The position numbers were made by a program, and so were the translations under genes. Below, piece by piece: positions 20,894 to 32,673 of a DNA stretch of 64,000 nucleotides (positions are counted from its first letter, which is position 1; each line of letters starts with the position of its first letter). The notes under the pieces are model-generated. The model ran no database searches. It was not told where the DNA came from and worked only from the letters and a program-made list of their open reading frames with translations. Source of the DNA: Proteles cristata cristata (lineage: Eukaryota; Chordata; Mammalia; Carnivora; Hyaenidae); NCBI GenBank assembly GCA_017311185.1, contig JAESUZ010004534.1, forward strand, positions 2,294,001 through 2,358,000, written 5' to 3'.

Positions 20894-22132
20894 TGCCTGC
20901 TCATATTAATAGCTATATGAAATTATAGATTCCTGACACGCTCTGAAACAGAATTTGATAACCTCACATAGTTTTTCTGCATGATATTCATCCTTCCAGA
21001 ATTTGCATTATTGTAAGAGATACAATTACTAGAGGTTTCTCTCCTCATATTTTTCTTCATAATTTTGGATGTCTCTCTGTTCACTGAAATTTAAATCAAT
21101 TTCTGTAATAACTGGAATGCTTAAATCTTTGGATTTTAAAATAGAGTCTCCCTAAATAATTCTTTGCATTACATTTTCATTTTTTAAAGTATAATTCTAA
21201 CCCTTAAAATGCAAATTACAATATTTTCCTTTGTGAAAAAGAGTAATGTAGAAATATGGCACCATATAAAACTATTAACATTTTATACATCCTGGCTTAA
21301 TTGAATAGTTAAATACTTTCAAATGTCTATAATTGTTTAAATATACTAATAATTGTGTACTTTCCCTCATATTTTCTAAGTTAAATGTTTATGAAACCAT
21401 TACCTAAATGGTTATGAAACATCAGAATTCATTTGAACATGGTGAAATTTAATCATGTTCATATTTATAATGAATGTATTTATTGTCAATTTCTTGTTTT
21501 ATATATACATAGGATATAGTATGGTAAGTACACATTGTATTATTTTTTAAATCCATAAAAATTAGTTTATCCATTAAGAATTTTCTAAAATTATATAACT
21601 TTTAAAGTTTTAGTTCACAGATGTGTCACTCACCATATTGAAAACAAATTTCCTTTCTTTTCAGCACTTTGATTCCAATACAGATGAGGTGGGCCTGAGA
21701 ACTTGTTTGCTTTTGTTTTTTTCTTTTTTGTATAAAGCATCCTGGGGAAGAGGCCAGAGAAAGTATCATTAGAGCTGGAAGATTCACACAAAGTTCATTT
21801 ACCCTTTTCATGTTTCTCTAAGCCTGAAATGTGCCCTTTGTTCTTCTACCTGATGGTTCCCAAGCTGTTGAGCAAACAATAATCTGGTGTTTATATAAAG
21901 GCGAAACTGCACTCTGGCAGACAAATGAATGAGTGTGAATGTCAAACTTTGATTAAAAAATTGTCTACATTTCTGCAGAAGAGTTTGCAGAACTTTTTTA
22001 TATCTCCTTACCAAACACAAAGTTTACACAGTTGGTAAGGAAATAAAACCATGGAATGTGTAATGCTATTCACTCTAGAATTATCATGACTATATTTATA
22101 ATCCTCCTCAGGAAGATAGTTCCTCCAGTAAT
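20894..22132. other. Low-copy AT-rich DNA
   Basis: No gene or named repeat. The part at about 21610-22030 is less AT-rich and could be conserved non-coding sequence, which I cannot test here. Confidence 0.4.
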
Positions 22133-22148
22133 CTCAGTTGTTTCTTTA

Positions 22149-22378
22149 CTTTTCTTAAAATTGTTTTAATGGTTTTTATTTTTGAGAGAGAGAGAAATAT
22201 ATAGAGAGAGGGAGCACAAGTGGGGGAGGGGCAGAGAGAAGGAGATGCAGAATCCAAAGCAGGCTCCAGGCTCCGGGCTTTCAGCACAGAGCCCCACACA
22301 GGTCTTGAACCCCCAAACTGTGAGAGCATGACCTGAGCCGAAATTGGACACTCAACCGACTGAGCCACCCAGGTGCCC
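22149..22378 (-). mobile_element. Feline SINE, antisense
   Basis: Complete antisense copy ending CCACCCAGGTGCCC, with perfect 16-bp TSD CTCAGTTGTTTCTTTA at 22133-22148 and 22379-22394. Confidence 0.95.
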
Positions 22379-22469
22379 CTCAGTTGTTTCTTTATTCTTA
22401 TCTTAGTTGTGTGTGTGTGTGTTTTCAAATTGTGTCTTTAAAGACATAACTTCATTTAGATTTAATTAT

Positions 22470-22690
22470 TTAATTAGCTTCCATTTATAGGTTCTCTACT
22501 ACATGCGAGGAACTATGCTAAGCACTTTACACACATTAACGCATTTAACTTTTATTATTACTCTCTAAGATGGGACTTATTATCTTCTTCATTTTATAAC
22601 CAAGGGCACTAAAGCACATATACATTTCTTAAACTGACAAACCTCATGTATCATGTAAGTAGCAATGCCAGTCACTTATATTCAGATAAT
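22470..22690 (+). mobile_element. MIR SINE
   Basis: Well-preserved MIR order: GAACTATGCTAAGCACTTTA, ACACATTAACGCATTTAAC, CTCTAAGATGGGACTTATTA, then the less conserved 3' part. Confidence 0.8.
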
Positions 22691-22759
22691 CTAAATGATA
22701 AATTTACTCAAAGTGAACTTCAAATATTCTCCATTTTTGACCAATTATTTATCTAAAAT

Positions 22760-22914
22760 GCAAATGTGACCATGTCATCTCCAAACTTAAAAACAGAAAT
22801 AACTTCTTTCCTACCGTGGGGAATTTTAATAGCTCAGCATGCAATTCAGGACTTGATTTTATAGGATCCTGGCAGTCTCTCTGATCCCATTTTCCAATAC
22901 TCCAGTTATTCCAG
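22760..22914 (+). mobile_element. Probable L2 LINE fragment, left part
   Basis: GATCCTGGCAGTCTCTCTGA and CCAATACTCCAGTTATTCCA resemble L2. It is interrupted by a SINE and resumes at 23139. Confidence 0.4.
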
Positions 22915-22928
22915 ACTTTGTGTTTTCT

Positions 22929-23138
22929 TTTTAAAATTTTTTAATGTTTATTTATATTTCTTTTTTGAGAGAAAGAGAGACAGCAGAGGAGGGACAGAGT
23001 GAGAGGGAGACAGAGGATCCAAAGCAGGCTCTGTGCTGACAGCAGAGAGCCCAATGAGGGGCTTGAACTGAACGAACCATGAGATCATGACCTAAGCTGA
23101 AGTCAGATGCTTAACCAACTGAGCCACCCAGGCGCCCC
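22929..23138 (-). mobile_element. Feline SINE, antisense
   Basis: Antisense copy ending CCACCCAGGCGCCCC. Flanks ACTTTGTGTTTT and ACATTGTGCTTTT form an imperfect TSD. It lies within an L2-like sequence. Confidence 0.9.
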
Positions 23139-23330
23139 ATAAACATTGTGCTTTTACAAATGCTGCACTTAATTTCATACTCCCATGACACTTTTTATAC
23201 CATTCTATACTGGAATGTTCTCCCTCTCCTCCCTGTTCACACTGCAAACATCTGTTCATTCCTTAAAATTTAGCTTAGGTGTCATCTTTCCCAATGAATT
23301 ATCCTTAAATGTTACTACTACTGCCAGATG
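23139..23330 (+). mobile_element. Probable L2 LINE fragment, right part
   Basis: CTGGAATGTTCTCCCTCTCC, CTGTTCATTCCTTAAAATTT and GGTGTCATCTTTCCCAATGA follow the L2 3' order. Confidence 0.5.
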
Positions 23331-23479
23331 ATTAATCAATCTTTCTGCTCTTTCTGTATCTTGGGCATTGTTCAACTATTTGACCTATATTGGTGTATCA
23401 TAATCACCTAGAGTCCCTAGTTTACATTGGTGTTCACTCTTGGTGTTGGATGAGACAGTCTACAGATACCAATTACATC

Positions 23480-23582
23480 CAGTTAATTGATGGTGTTGTT
23501 GAGTTCATCTATGTCCTTACTGATTTTCTGCCTGCTGGATTTGTCCATTTCTGAATTAGGGGTATGAATTCTTCAACTATGA
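23480..23582 (-). mobile_element. L1 ORF2 EN-RT linker fragment
   Basis: GTTGAGTTCATCTATGTCCT and CTGCCTGCTGGATTTGTCCA are antisense L1 ORF2 sequence. It precedes the 3' part of another antisense L1, so it is out of order for a single element. Confidence 0.6.
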
Positions 23583-23786
23583 AGGCACGAATTTGTTACA
23601 AATGGCAGAATTTCTTCTTTTTTATGGCTGAATGATATTCCATTACTTATATATCAAATTTCCTTTATCTTTTCATCAACTGATAGACATTAAAGATTGC
23701 TTCCATGTCTTGGCTATATTGATTTTACTACCTTTGGACACATACCCAGAAGTGAAATTGTTGGATCATATGGTAGTTCTATTTTT

Positions 23787-23983
23787 ATTTTTTTAAATGT
23801 TTATTTATTTATTTTTTGTGTGAGAGAGAGATAGAACAGGGGAGGGCCAGAGAGAGCGGGAGACAGAGAGTCCCAGGCAGGCTCTGTACTGCCAGCATGG
23901 AGCCTGTTGTGGGGCTCAAACCCACACATAACCTGAGCTGAAACGAAGAGTCAGGTGCTTAACCAGCTGAGCTACCCAGGCTC
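23787..23983 (-). mobile_element. Feline SINE, antisense, old
   Basis: Poly-T, GA-rich body and degraded head (GAGCTACCCAGGCTC). It sits inside the ancient L1, whose sequence continues on both sides. The TSD is not clear. Confidence 0.8.
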
Positions 23984-24601
23984 AGTACTTATTTTTTAAG
24001 TAATCTCCATACTGTTTTCCATAATGGCTATATCAATTTATGTTACCACCAACAGTGCACAAGGACTCTCTTTGTTCTACATCTTCACCAGCATTTGTTA
24101 TCTCTTATATTTTTGATAAAAACTATTCTGCCAGGTGTAGATCATATCTCATTGTGATTTTGATTTGCATTTTCCTGATGATTAGTGATATTGAGTAACT
24201 TTTCATGTACTTATTGGAATGTCTTTGGAAAAAATGCATTTTCAGGTCCTTATCATTTTATTGACTATTTCTTTTGTGCAGATGCTTTTTAGTTTGGTGT
24301 TGTCCTATTTGTTATTTTTTCCTTTCGTTGCTTGTGATGTGGTGTCATATCCATAAACTCATTACCAAGACCCATTTCAAGGTGATTTTTTCCTTTGTTT
24401 TTTTTTCTAGGAGTTTTAGCCAAGATTTACATTTAAGTCTCTAATCCATTTCAAGTTAATTTTTGTGAGTGGCGTAAAATAGGAGTTTAGTTTTATTTTT
24501 TGCATGAATATTCTTTCCCCATTGAGTATTCTTGGCTCTCATCTTAAATATTAGATAGCTACATACGCATGAGTTCATTTCTAGGCTCTGGATTCTGTTC
24601 C

Positions 24602-24735
24602 ATATATATATGTACACACACTATACTATATACTATACTATATATACACATTATATATATATGTATATATATATACACACACATATATATCTACAGTACT
24701 ACACACAAACACACACACTATATATATATATTTAA
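24602..24735. repeat. Compound (TA)n/(CA)n microsatellite
   Basis: Alternating TATA, TACACACA and ACACAC runs with few interruptions, probably an expansion of a TA/CA seed within L1 sequence. Confidence 0.9.
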
Positions 24736-25365
24736 TATAATTTGAAATCAGGAAGTGTGATGTCTCCAGCCTATTCTTCTTTCTCAACATGGTTTCAGCT
24801 ATCAGAGTCTTTTTAGGTTCTATATACATTTTAGGATTTTTTTCTATTTATGTAGAAAAAACCAATGGGATTTTGATAAGGACTGAACTAACTCTAGAGA
24901 TGGCTTTAGATAGTATGGACATTGTAACAATACTAATTCCTCCAAACCATGAACATCAGCTTATCTTTCCATTTTCCATTTATTTGTGTCTTCTTCAACT
25001 GTCTTCATGTCATATAGTTACAATTCATTTTTACTTCCTTGGTTAAATTTCTTCTCAAGTATTTTATTTTTTTCAATAGTATTTTAAATGGAATTTTTTC
25101 TTTCTTCTTTCTTCATTGCCAGTGTATAGAAATACAACTTATTTTTGCATATTGATTTTGTATCTTGCAATTTCCCTCAATTTGTTTATTAGTTCTAACA
25201 ATATTTGTGGAAGTCTTCAGGATTTTCTACATGTAAAATCATGTCATTTGCAAAGAGAGACAATTTCACTTCTTCCTTTCCAATTTGAATGCCCTTATTT
25301 TTTCTTCTTGCCTAATTGCTCATAGACTTCCAATTCTATGTTGAACAGCAGTCATGTCTGCTGAC

Positions 25366-25550
25366 AAGACACTCACATTAGTTTAAAGGACATAAACTGG
25401 GAATAAAAGAATGGAAAAAGACATTTCAAGCAATGAAAAGAAAGGAGAGTTAGCTAGATTTATATCAGACCAAATAGACTTTAAGCAAAAAGTGGTTAAA
25501 AGGGAAAAGAAGATCATTATGTAATGACTGGATAATTTCACATGACTTAT
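25366..25550 (+). mobile_element. L1 endonuclease-region segment in inverted orientation
   Basis: Sense-strand L1 EN sequence (AGAATGGAAAAAGACATTTC, TTTATATCAGACCAAATAGA, GAAGATCATTATGTAATGA) lies between two antisense L1 segments. Confidence 0.65.
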
Positions 25551-25555
25551 CTTTT

Positions 25556-27760
25556 AGTCACCAATTCCTTCTGCAGCTGGATTGTGTTTGCTGTTGAACA
25601 TCTTTTGGATTTTTCAGTTCAGTCAGTTGTATTTCTTCAGCTTTAGGATTTCTGTTTTGTTTTTATGGTTTCTGTTTTCTTGTTAACTTATTTTATTCAT
25701 GCATTTTCTTCCTAATTTTGTTTAGTTTCTGTCTGGATATTATTTGTAGTTCATTAAACTTCTTTAAGAGGAGTATTCTGAATTCTTTGTCATATAGTTC
25801 ATAGATATCCCTTTCTTTTGGATTGGTTATTAGTTTCTTAAGTTTCTTTGGATGGTGTCATGCTTACCTGATACTTCATGATCCTTATATCCTTCTTTGG
25901 TATCTGTACATTTGAGTAAAGAGTCTCCTCTTCCAGACTTTCCAGAGTTACTTCACAGAACCAGAACTTCACCAGTAAACGCAGCTTGGGGTTCTGGATG
26001 GGTCAGTTGATAGCATTCAAAGGTAGATGGGGATGGCTTCTGGGGTCTCTGAGCAAGGCCACTCCCCATGCTCTGGCAGGGCTGAGCTCCACAGTTGAAT
26101 GGCCTTGCTGGTTGAACTTCACATTCAAGTGGGGCTTTTGAGTGGGCTCCCTAATTGGGGAAGAGAGGGTGCTGGCTGTGCTCTGCATTCATAGGATACC
26201 ACTAGTCTGGCTCTACAATGACCTCAGGTCAAGTAGAGTTTCAGGCTGTGCTCCCTGGCAGGGTGGTACCACTGGTTGGACTCCGAATAGGATAGGGGTA
26301 CAAAGTGGGCTCTGTAATCACACCTGCTTAGGTGGCATTTCAGGCTATGCTTTCCAACTAGGCGGTGCTGCTGGCTGGTCTCTATTTTCAGGCAGAGCCA
26401 CAGGAAGGGCTTTGTGGTTGGTAAAGGTCTCAGACATTGCTGGGCAATCAGGCTGTCAGGGTTATTGCTTGGGCTATGTGGGCCAGAGGCTATATCAACA
26501 CATGGACAATACTGCCGACCTGGCTCCCTGCTCTCACAACTGTAAGATAGACTCCATGGCTTCCTGGGTTCTCTGGTGAAGCTTCCTGGCCTGGTAGTAC
26601 CTGAGGATATACTCAGCAATAGGGCAGGACTGGGAATTTGCTTCCTTGCTGAGTGGGGGCATAGAATAGTCTCCATTGTCAGTGTGGCTTGTTGGCTGGG
26701 GACTCAAATCAAGTAGAATTGCCCACTTAGCTCCTTGGCCAGATGGGGTCACTGGCTCAGCTCTGTAAAGGGGCAGAGCCACTGGCTGGGTTCTTTGCTT
26801 GGGCACTGCTGCAAGTGCAGCTAAAAGATGAGCTACATAGTTGCCTGGGCTCTCTTCCAGCCATGTTTGCTTTAATGTTTGCTCTTTGCCTTCAAATTGT
26901 GGGAGGTTTTTTGTTTGTTTGGTTGGTTTTGTTTTTTTGTTTTTTGCCTTTTGACATGCCTATAATTTTTCCTCGGTAGCTGGACATGATGTTGTAGGTA
27001 AAAGGAATTGCTGTAAATAAGGCTTGTTTACTGAGGGGTAACACGTTTGTGGAGGAAGCATTCTGTTATCTTATGGCTTGGTTTCAGTCTGTTAGTAAGC
27101 CTATGCCTCTGGAATATGAACTTCCCAAGTATTTCTTGGTAATTTTTCCTTGATTAGGTGAAACAGGATGGATAGACTAGGCTAGAGTTGGAAAGTTGGA
27201 GGGGACTGCAGTTTGGGTAATCCCCTGTCCCTAGTTCAGTTACACTCTGATGATATCCCAGCAAGCTAGGTTCTGCTTAACTATTTTCTACTAAGGGCAT
27301 GCCTTTTTAAGAAGAATGCACTAGTGTATTTCAGAATTGCTCCCTCTCCCCTCTTCCTGACAGTACTATGATGGGATTTTCATGTGACATTCATTGTGAG
27401 AACCTGGCTGAGCTCCTGGAGGTAAAACTCACAAATATATCAGGATAACTATGGCTAGATCCCTCTGGAGTTTTTAACTCTCAGAGTTGTTCACACTGAG
27501 CCTCCAGCAATTCATCAATTACACTTCAGGTTTTCCTACTCCAGTGCTGGTTCCCACAGTGGTTTATACTTGTGATTCTGATCCAGTTGAGTCATAACTT
27601 CCGTATTTGCCTGTATGTTTCTCATCATAGAGGTAGTGGTTTGCCTAGTGTCTTCTCTGTTTTTATAGATCCAGGAAACGTTGATTTTTCAGTCTGTTCT
27701 TGTTGTTAGGATGGAGTAGAGACTTCCAAGCTTCTTATATGCTAAACCAGAAGCTGGGAG
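25556..27760 (-). mobile_element. Ancient antisense L1 ORF1 N-terminal region and 5'UTR
   Basis: 25560-25990 matches the antisense of the ORF1 N-terminal region (CATAGATATCCCTTTCTTTTGGATT). Beyond it lies a GC-richer stretch of degenerate repeats (26000-26870), then further 5'UTR-like sequence to about 27760. All frames are decayed. Confidence 0.6.
26000..26870 (-). repeat. Degenerate tandem repeats of old L1 5'UTR
   Basis: Recurring phrases such as GCTGTGCTCCC, CACTGGTTGGACTCC, CTGCTGGCTGGTCTC, GAGCCACTGGCTGGGTTC at roughly 50-70 bp spacing. The units are too diverged to delimit by eye. Confidence 0.55.
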
Positions 27761-27774
27761 TGCTGTGATAGCTC

Positions 27775-28205
27775 TTAAATTCCTAACCATGAAATTACTG
27801 GATCAAATATTGTGCACATAATTAAAATTTATATGCGTATTTTCAAAGTATTTTCCAGAAAACTTGCACTTCCAGTAGTGCTTCTAGCAAGTGTATGAAA
27901 ATACCCATTTCCATGCACTATTGACCAAAAAAAAATGGATCATTAATAAAAACATTACCAGAGTCTAAAATGGTGTCTATTTGTTATTCAACTTTGTATT
28001 TCTTGAAACAGTAGTGGAATTAAGGGTTTTGTATTTTTGGGCCATTTATGGGTCTATTCATTTTTATGTATTACAGTGCATGCCTTTGCTTATGTTTCTA
28101 TGGGATGATAATTTTTCCTATACATTTGTGAAGAGCCATTAGACATTAAGACTATTAATATTTTAATTTCCTTTTACAAATATTTGTCCTCTGTGTTTTC
28201 AATGA
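27775..28205 (-). mobile_element. Very old L1 (L1ME/HAL1-like) fragment
   Basis: TTACTGGATCAAATATTGTG, TTTTCAAAGTATTTTCCAGA and the following text fit the antisense 3' part of very old mammalian L1s. Heavily diverged. Confidence 0.5.
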
Positions 28206-28459
28206 TTTAACTCAATGTAACATGCTGGAATGCAGACCAAATGTTGCTAAAAATACTGCAGAGAGATGCTCAACCTCCACACTTTCACATATTTCTATGC
28301 CTCTGATTATTCCAAGTAAGTTTCGTACTGTTGTTCTAGGAGGCAGAAGTCCCCTACAAGGTATAAGGATATTAGAAAAACTATTTCTGATGAAGCATTG
28401 TATTTATTTGCCCATTAATTTAATGAGTTGTATGCTTATTTGATTACAGACACCCTTTA
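28206..28459. other. Unassigned single-copy DNA
   Basis: A 73-codon open frame (28222-28443) has no recognised domain, and I see no flanking splice pair that would make it an exon. Confidence 0.4.
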
Positions 28460-28628
28460 GCCAGTAGTTCTCATTTTGAGTGTGCAATAGAATCATCTAG
28501 GTTTCTTGTTAAAAAAATAGATACACGTTCATTTTCATCCTCTAGTTTTGAGAATGGGGTCCAGAAATTTGCATTTTAATAGATTCCCTGGGTAATTCTG
28601 ATGAATGTGGCCTCTAACCAAATTCTGA
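28460..28628 (+). mobile_element. MER5A hAT DNA transposon remnant
   Basis: Matches MER5A in order: CAGTAGTTCTCATTTTGAGT, AATAGAATCATCTAGG, CTTGTTAAAA, GGTCCAGAAATTTGCATTTT, then TCTGATGAATGTGG. The terminal inverted repeats are decayed. Confidence 0.8.
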
Positions 28629-29199
28629 AGGGTAAAATAGTTTGGAAAATAAAGGAAATTTAAATTGACAAATGGAATATAATGGGAACTATATGTTTGG
28701 AATGATATAGGAAAAGTATCTAATATGATTTTTGCTGGTGAAGGACAGGTGAGTTCTTGATTTAAGAGATATGTAAGTTGGGACCCAAAGAATGAGTAGT
28801 ACTACGGAAGTAGTAAGTGGGACAATTGGACATGCCAGTGAAAAGTGCAAGTGATAGCAGTTGCCCTGCCTAGGGAGTAAATGTTGCTATTCATGAAGAA
28901 ATAGGACTCAAAATCACTCATTATTCCTAGGAAGCATTGTTGGACAGTATCCATTTCTATCCCTATTCTTGATTCCTCTATCTTTTTAGTCCCCAAAATA
29001 GTTTACTAGAAATACTTTCAAGAGGTTTAAGTAGACCTTAAAAACATCTTTCCCTTTTAAAAAGATGACCAAAATGTCAACATTTTTCCTGATATTATGA
29101 GCCCTTTACTTACTGTAGCTGAATTCATTACCAAAAGGTTATGTTCAAAGGTTACCTGACTAATGCTCTGCTTTTGAATAATTTGCTGTAGTTATTATC
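28629..29199. other. Low-copy DNA, no gene seen
   Basis: Nothing recognised beyond weak similarity to ancient repeats. Confidence 0.4.
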
Positions 29200-29400
29200 A
29201 AAATAGAGATCATTTTCTGAGTGTCAAATATGTGTCAGTCTCAAGGAGATAAGATGTATTACTAGTTTCAAGATGGGGAATTCAAGGCTCAGTTTCATTT
29301 AAGCACCCAAGATCCTACACTCATAATCAATGTAACAGGGATTCAAAACCAGGTTGTTAATATTGTCTTTGTTTAATCTCAAAGCCCATGCTAGTTCCAG
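29200..29400 (+). mobile_element. MIR SINE
   Basis: CTGAGTGTCAAATATGTGTC, CAAGATGGGGAATTCAAGGC, AACAGGGATTCAAAACCAGG and CCCATGCTAG follow the MIR consensus order. Confidence 0.75.
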
Positions 29401-29639
29401 TATTTGAGGCTGCCTAAAAGATTTTAAGACCATTACTAGTATGAAATATCTATAAAGATATCCTAGATGCTTGCTCTAGGACTTGAGATGATTGGAAGAA
29501 AGTTCACCCATAGTTATTTTTCTTCCAATCTCTTTATCTCAGCAAAGTTCCAAACCAAGAAGGAAACAGATTGGAACTTTGACTCACCATCATCCTAAGA
29601 TTTCCAGACACTGACAAGAACCTAATCAAAGTAATTATG

Positions 29640-30062
29640 GCAGAAATGACTGGCTGTTCATCAAAGTCATATTTCACCTTCCAGAAGATGCTATGTGACA
29701 AATTGCTCAGCAAGAGGCTACTTTTCCCAATCCTATTCGGAACCAAGTACGACCATACAACTGTTTTTTGTTTGAAATGGGACTGGAAGAGACAGGTTTC
29801 AACTTAGAGTTTGTAAGAATCAGTTGGGGCATTTAAATTCTACCGTTTTCCTCCCCTAGGTTGAATGCAGAGGGCTTTGTGTTTCTAGCAGCTGAGAAGT
29901 CCACAAATTGAGAGAAGCCTGAATTCCTAAATTACTATGAAGAGGAAATCCATCTACTGACTAGGAACTTCCACATAGCACTGTAAACTTGAACTAAATA
30001 TAAACTTTTTAAAGTATTAATCACTGCTGATTATGGCAGCTGATGTTACCCCGATACATAAA
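29640..30062 (+). mobile_element. Ancient LTR-like repeat (MaLR/ERVL class)
   Basis: The end order GAGAAGCCTGAATTCC, ACTAAATATAAACTTTTTAA and GCAGCTGATGTTACCCCGAT resembles the 3' end of a MaLR/ERVL-type LTR. Tentative. Confidence 0.4.
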
Positions 30063-31554
30063 ATCAACAAAAATAATTAAATATCACTAATTACAATAAG
30101 GAATAAACAAACTGTAAGAATAAAAGGTCTGCTACATAGATATGCATGTGAACACTTAGCTGAATCACAGGAACACGTGATGGGGATGTACTTCCAGGTT
30201 GAGTTAACAAATTTGCACAACTGAGGGCATACACATGAACTCAGTCTAATCCTAGCTCAACACAGACTGAGGTTAGACTTCTGCTAAGTGTTTGGCCGAC
30301 CTTTTTAGTGTACTCAGTATGTGCAGTTGTCTCTGTGGGTCTGAAGACATCCAACATGAAAAAGAACAAGTCTCACCACACATGTTTATGTTCTCCTAAT
30401 GGAGAACCTACTATGTTTTAGAGAATGTGCTGGGGATACAATGTGAAGAGAAAGAAATTTGGTTTAGCATCTAACAACCCTGAGAAGCCATCTATAAAAA
30501 ATAACAGCCTAATCAGAATGCCATTGCACAGCATCCCATCTGATCCACTTATATTTTGGATATTTCTTTCCAGAGTTGGCAGTCTACAAATGAAGGCAAA
30601 GGTTAAGAGCAATTTCCAGACCCAACGTGACTTGATAGTTCCAACTATCCATTGTCCCTTATTAATTTAGCTGGCAGAACCAGCATGTGCTCTTTAAACA
30701 CATTTGTCCCCATGAAATCTCTGTGCACTCGTTCTCTGCCCTGGAGGTATGTGATGATATCCATCTGATGAGACCCATCTGTCAACTCTCAGCAAAGAAA
30801 GAACTGTAATCCCATTTCAGGGACTGAAGCTTGCCATCTGCTAAGGCTTCAACTGTGCCTTTTTAGATACTTTACTAAACTAATAAGGAATGTGAAGACA
30901 TTATCTCAAATTGGTAAGTTGCTATGAAGTCATAAATTAAATTAAGCATAAGGCTGATGTTCTCACTCTGAGACAGTAAGTTTCATGTCTGGGTATTTGT
31001 TGGCTGAGGAATTCTTCTGGGAAGAGAATTAAAAAATATTGATAGGCCTCTCTTTTCATCACTTGTTGTACAAGACTAAGAACTTGGCATGATTTTAGGT
31101 GGAAATTTTGTTATTTAACATCAGATGTGTGGTTTATTTTCCACATTTTATAATTGTACACTTCTTCCAGCTGCTCAATCCATTCCAGTCTAGAGTTTGA
31201 ATAATGCAAATTCAAGTGTGAGAGGAACTTATAGCTGTTAGAAAAAAAAATAGAGTCACAGAAAAGTGAAAATTGAACAAAAATCACCCTTAATCCTACT
31301 GTTAACCATTTTCTGTTTTTCCATTTGGGATTTCCTCCACTAGCTGTACATGACTGAGAACAAACTGTGCAGAAATATATGCCCTATTCTTTTCACTATA
31401 TTTTTAAAAATACTTTCTCATTTTGCTTTATTATTACAAACTTTTTATGTTTACTATCTTCAAATGTGTCAGGCATACAGGCAACTTACTAGCAATTTAT
31501 TCTGCCTGTAATTATAGTTTTTCACTTGAATTAGTTTAGATTTTCATTCATATT
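30063..31554. other. Low-copy DNA, no gene seen
   Basis: An old-repeat-like phrase (GAACCTACTATGTTTTAGAG, GCTGGGGATACAATG) occurs near 30400-30450. The rest is unassigned. Confidence 0.4.
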
Positions 31555-31700
31555 TCATTTTCTCAATGCCACATCTTTTCCTTTATTTTATCTCTGGCAT
31601 TTATCAGTATCCAGTTTATTATTTACTTTACACATTTACTTTGTTTACTATCAGTCTTCTCCCCTAGAAGTCTGGCTTTAAGAATGAAATGTTTTTCATT
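31555..31700 (+). mobile_element. L2 LINE 3' end fragment
   Basis: GCATTTATCAGTATCCAG...TTTACTTTGTTTACTATCAGT...CCCCTAGAAGTCTGGCTTTAA resembles the L2 3' terminus. Confidence 0.45.
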
Positions 31701-31715
31701 AGTTTTAAGTATAGC

Positions 31716-32050
31716 TATACCCTGTTACCTAAAAGGGATATGTTCAAAGACCCCCAGTGGATGCCTGAAACTGCAGATAGTACCAAACCTTATAAATACT
31801 ATGTTTTTTCCTATATATACATATTTATGATAAATTTTAATTTATAAATTAGGCACAGTAGATTACCAGTAATAAATAATAATGAAAGAAAAGAATCACT
31901 AAAATATACTGTAATGCAAGTTACGTGAATGTGGTTTCTCTCCTGTGTGCACAGAATAACTTATACTGTGCTCTCCCTTCTTCTTGTGATGCTGTCAGAT
32001 GATAAAACACCTGCGTGATGAGGTGAGGTGTGGTAAGTGATGTAGGCAAG
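31716..32050 (+). mobile_element. Tigger-type DNA transposon, one end intact
   Basis: The 5' portion reads ACCCTGTTACCTAAAAGGGA...GACCCCCAGTGGATGCCTGA...TTTATAAATTAGGCACAGTA, a Tigger-family miniature element known from many mammals. The right end is lost near 32050. Confidence 0.65.
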
Positions 32051-32444
32051 TGCGTAGAATAGTGCTTAGCTCATAGCAAAAATGCAATAAATATTACTTT
32101 AATAACTAATGAATTTATAGTGGATAAAATAATGTTATTTTATCTATCATATTTTAGTCTAGTCTGTGTTTTTTCTGCTTATATTATTTCATATTTTATA
32201 AAAATTTGTTGCAAATATTTAACCTAAGCTAGAAACAATGATAGATTTTTTAAGTGTAAAAATCAATGGAAGAAGTCATAAAACCTACATATTCAATTAA
32301 ATAAAAATTTAAAAATTTTATGTATTAAAAATATCAAAATAAAACACATGAATGAATGCTATAGAGGTGACTATATTCATTTTTAATACAGAGAAAAAAA
32401 TAGTTTGGAAGTCTATGGTAGCCATCTTTTTTTACTGGATGGCT
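32051..32444. other. AT-rich DNA
   Basis: Very AT-rich, no gene or named repeat. Confidence 0.5.
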
Positions 32445-32453
32445 CTATAAATT

Positions 32454-32664
32454 AAAAAAAATTTAAATAGTTTTATTTTTTAATTTTGAGAGAAACAGTA
32501 TGATTTGGGGAGGTACAGAGAGAGAGGGAGACACAGAATCTGAAGGAGGCTCCAGGCTCTGAGCTGTCAGCACAGAGCCCAATGCAGGGCTTGAACTCAC
32601 AAACTGCAAAATCATGACCTGAGTCAAAGTCAGGCAGCCAACTGACTGAGCCTCCCAGGTGCCC
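32454..32664 (-). mobile_element. Feline SINE, antisense, older
   Basis: Complete antisense copy with diverged head (GAGCCTCCCAGGTGCCC). Short imperfect TSD CTATAAATT/CTATCAATT at 32445-32453 and 32665-32673. Confidence 0.9.
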
Positions 32665-32673
32665 CTATCAATT

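Larger units (their letters stand above)
23588..25365 (-). mobile_element. Ancient antisense L1, 3' half of ORF2
   Basis: Antisense L1 from a degenerate 3' end (ATGATATTCCATTAC) through the C-terminal and RT-domain region up to ATGTTGAACAGCAG near 25350. A SINE interrupts it at about 23787-23983, and an AT/CA microsatellite (24602-24735) has expanded inside it. No open frame survives. Confidence 0.75.
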
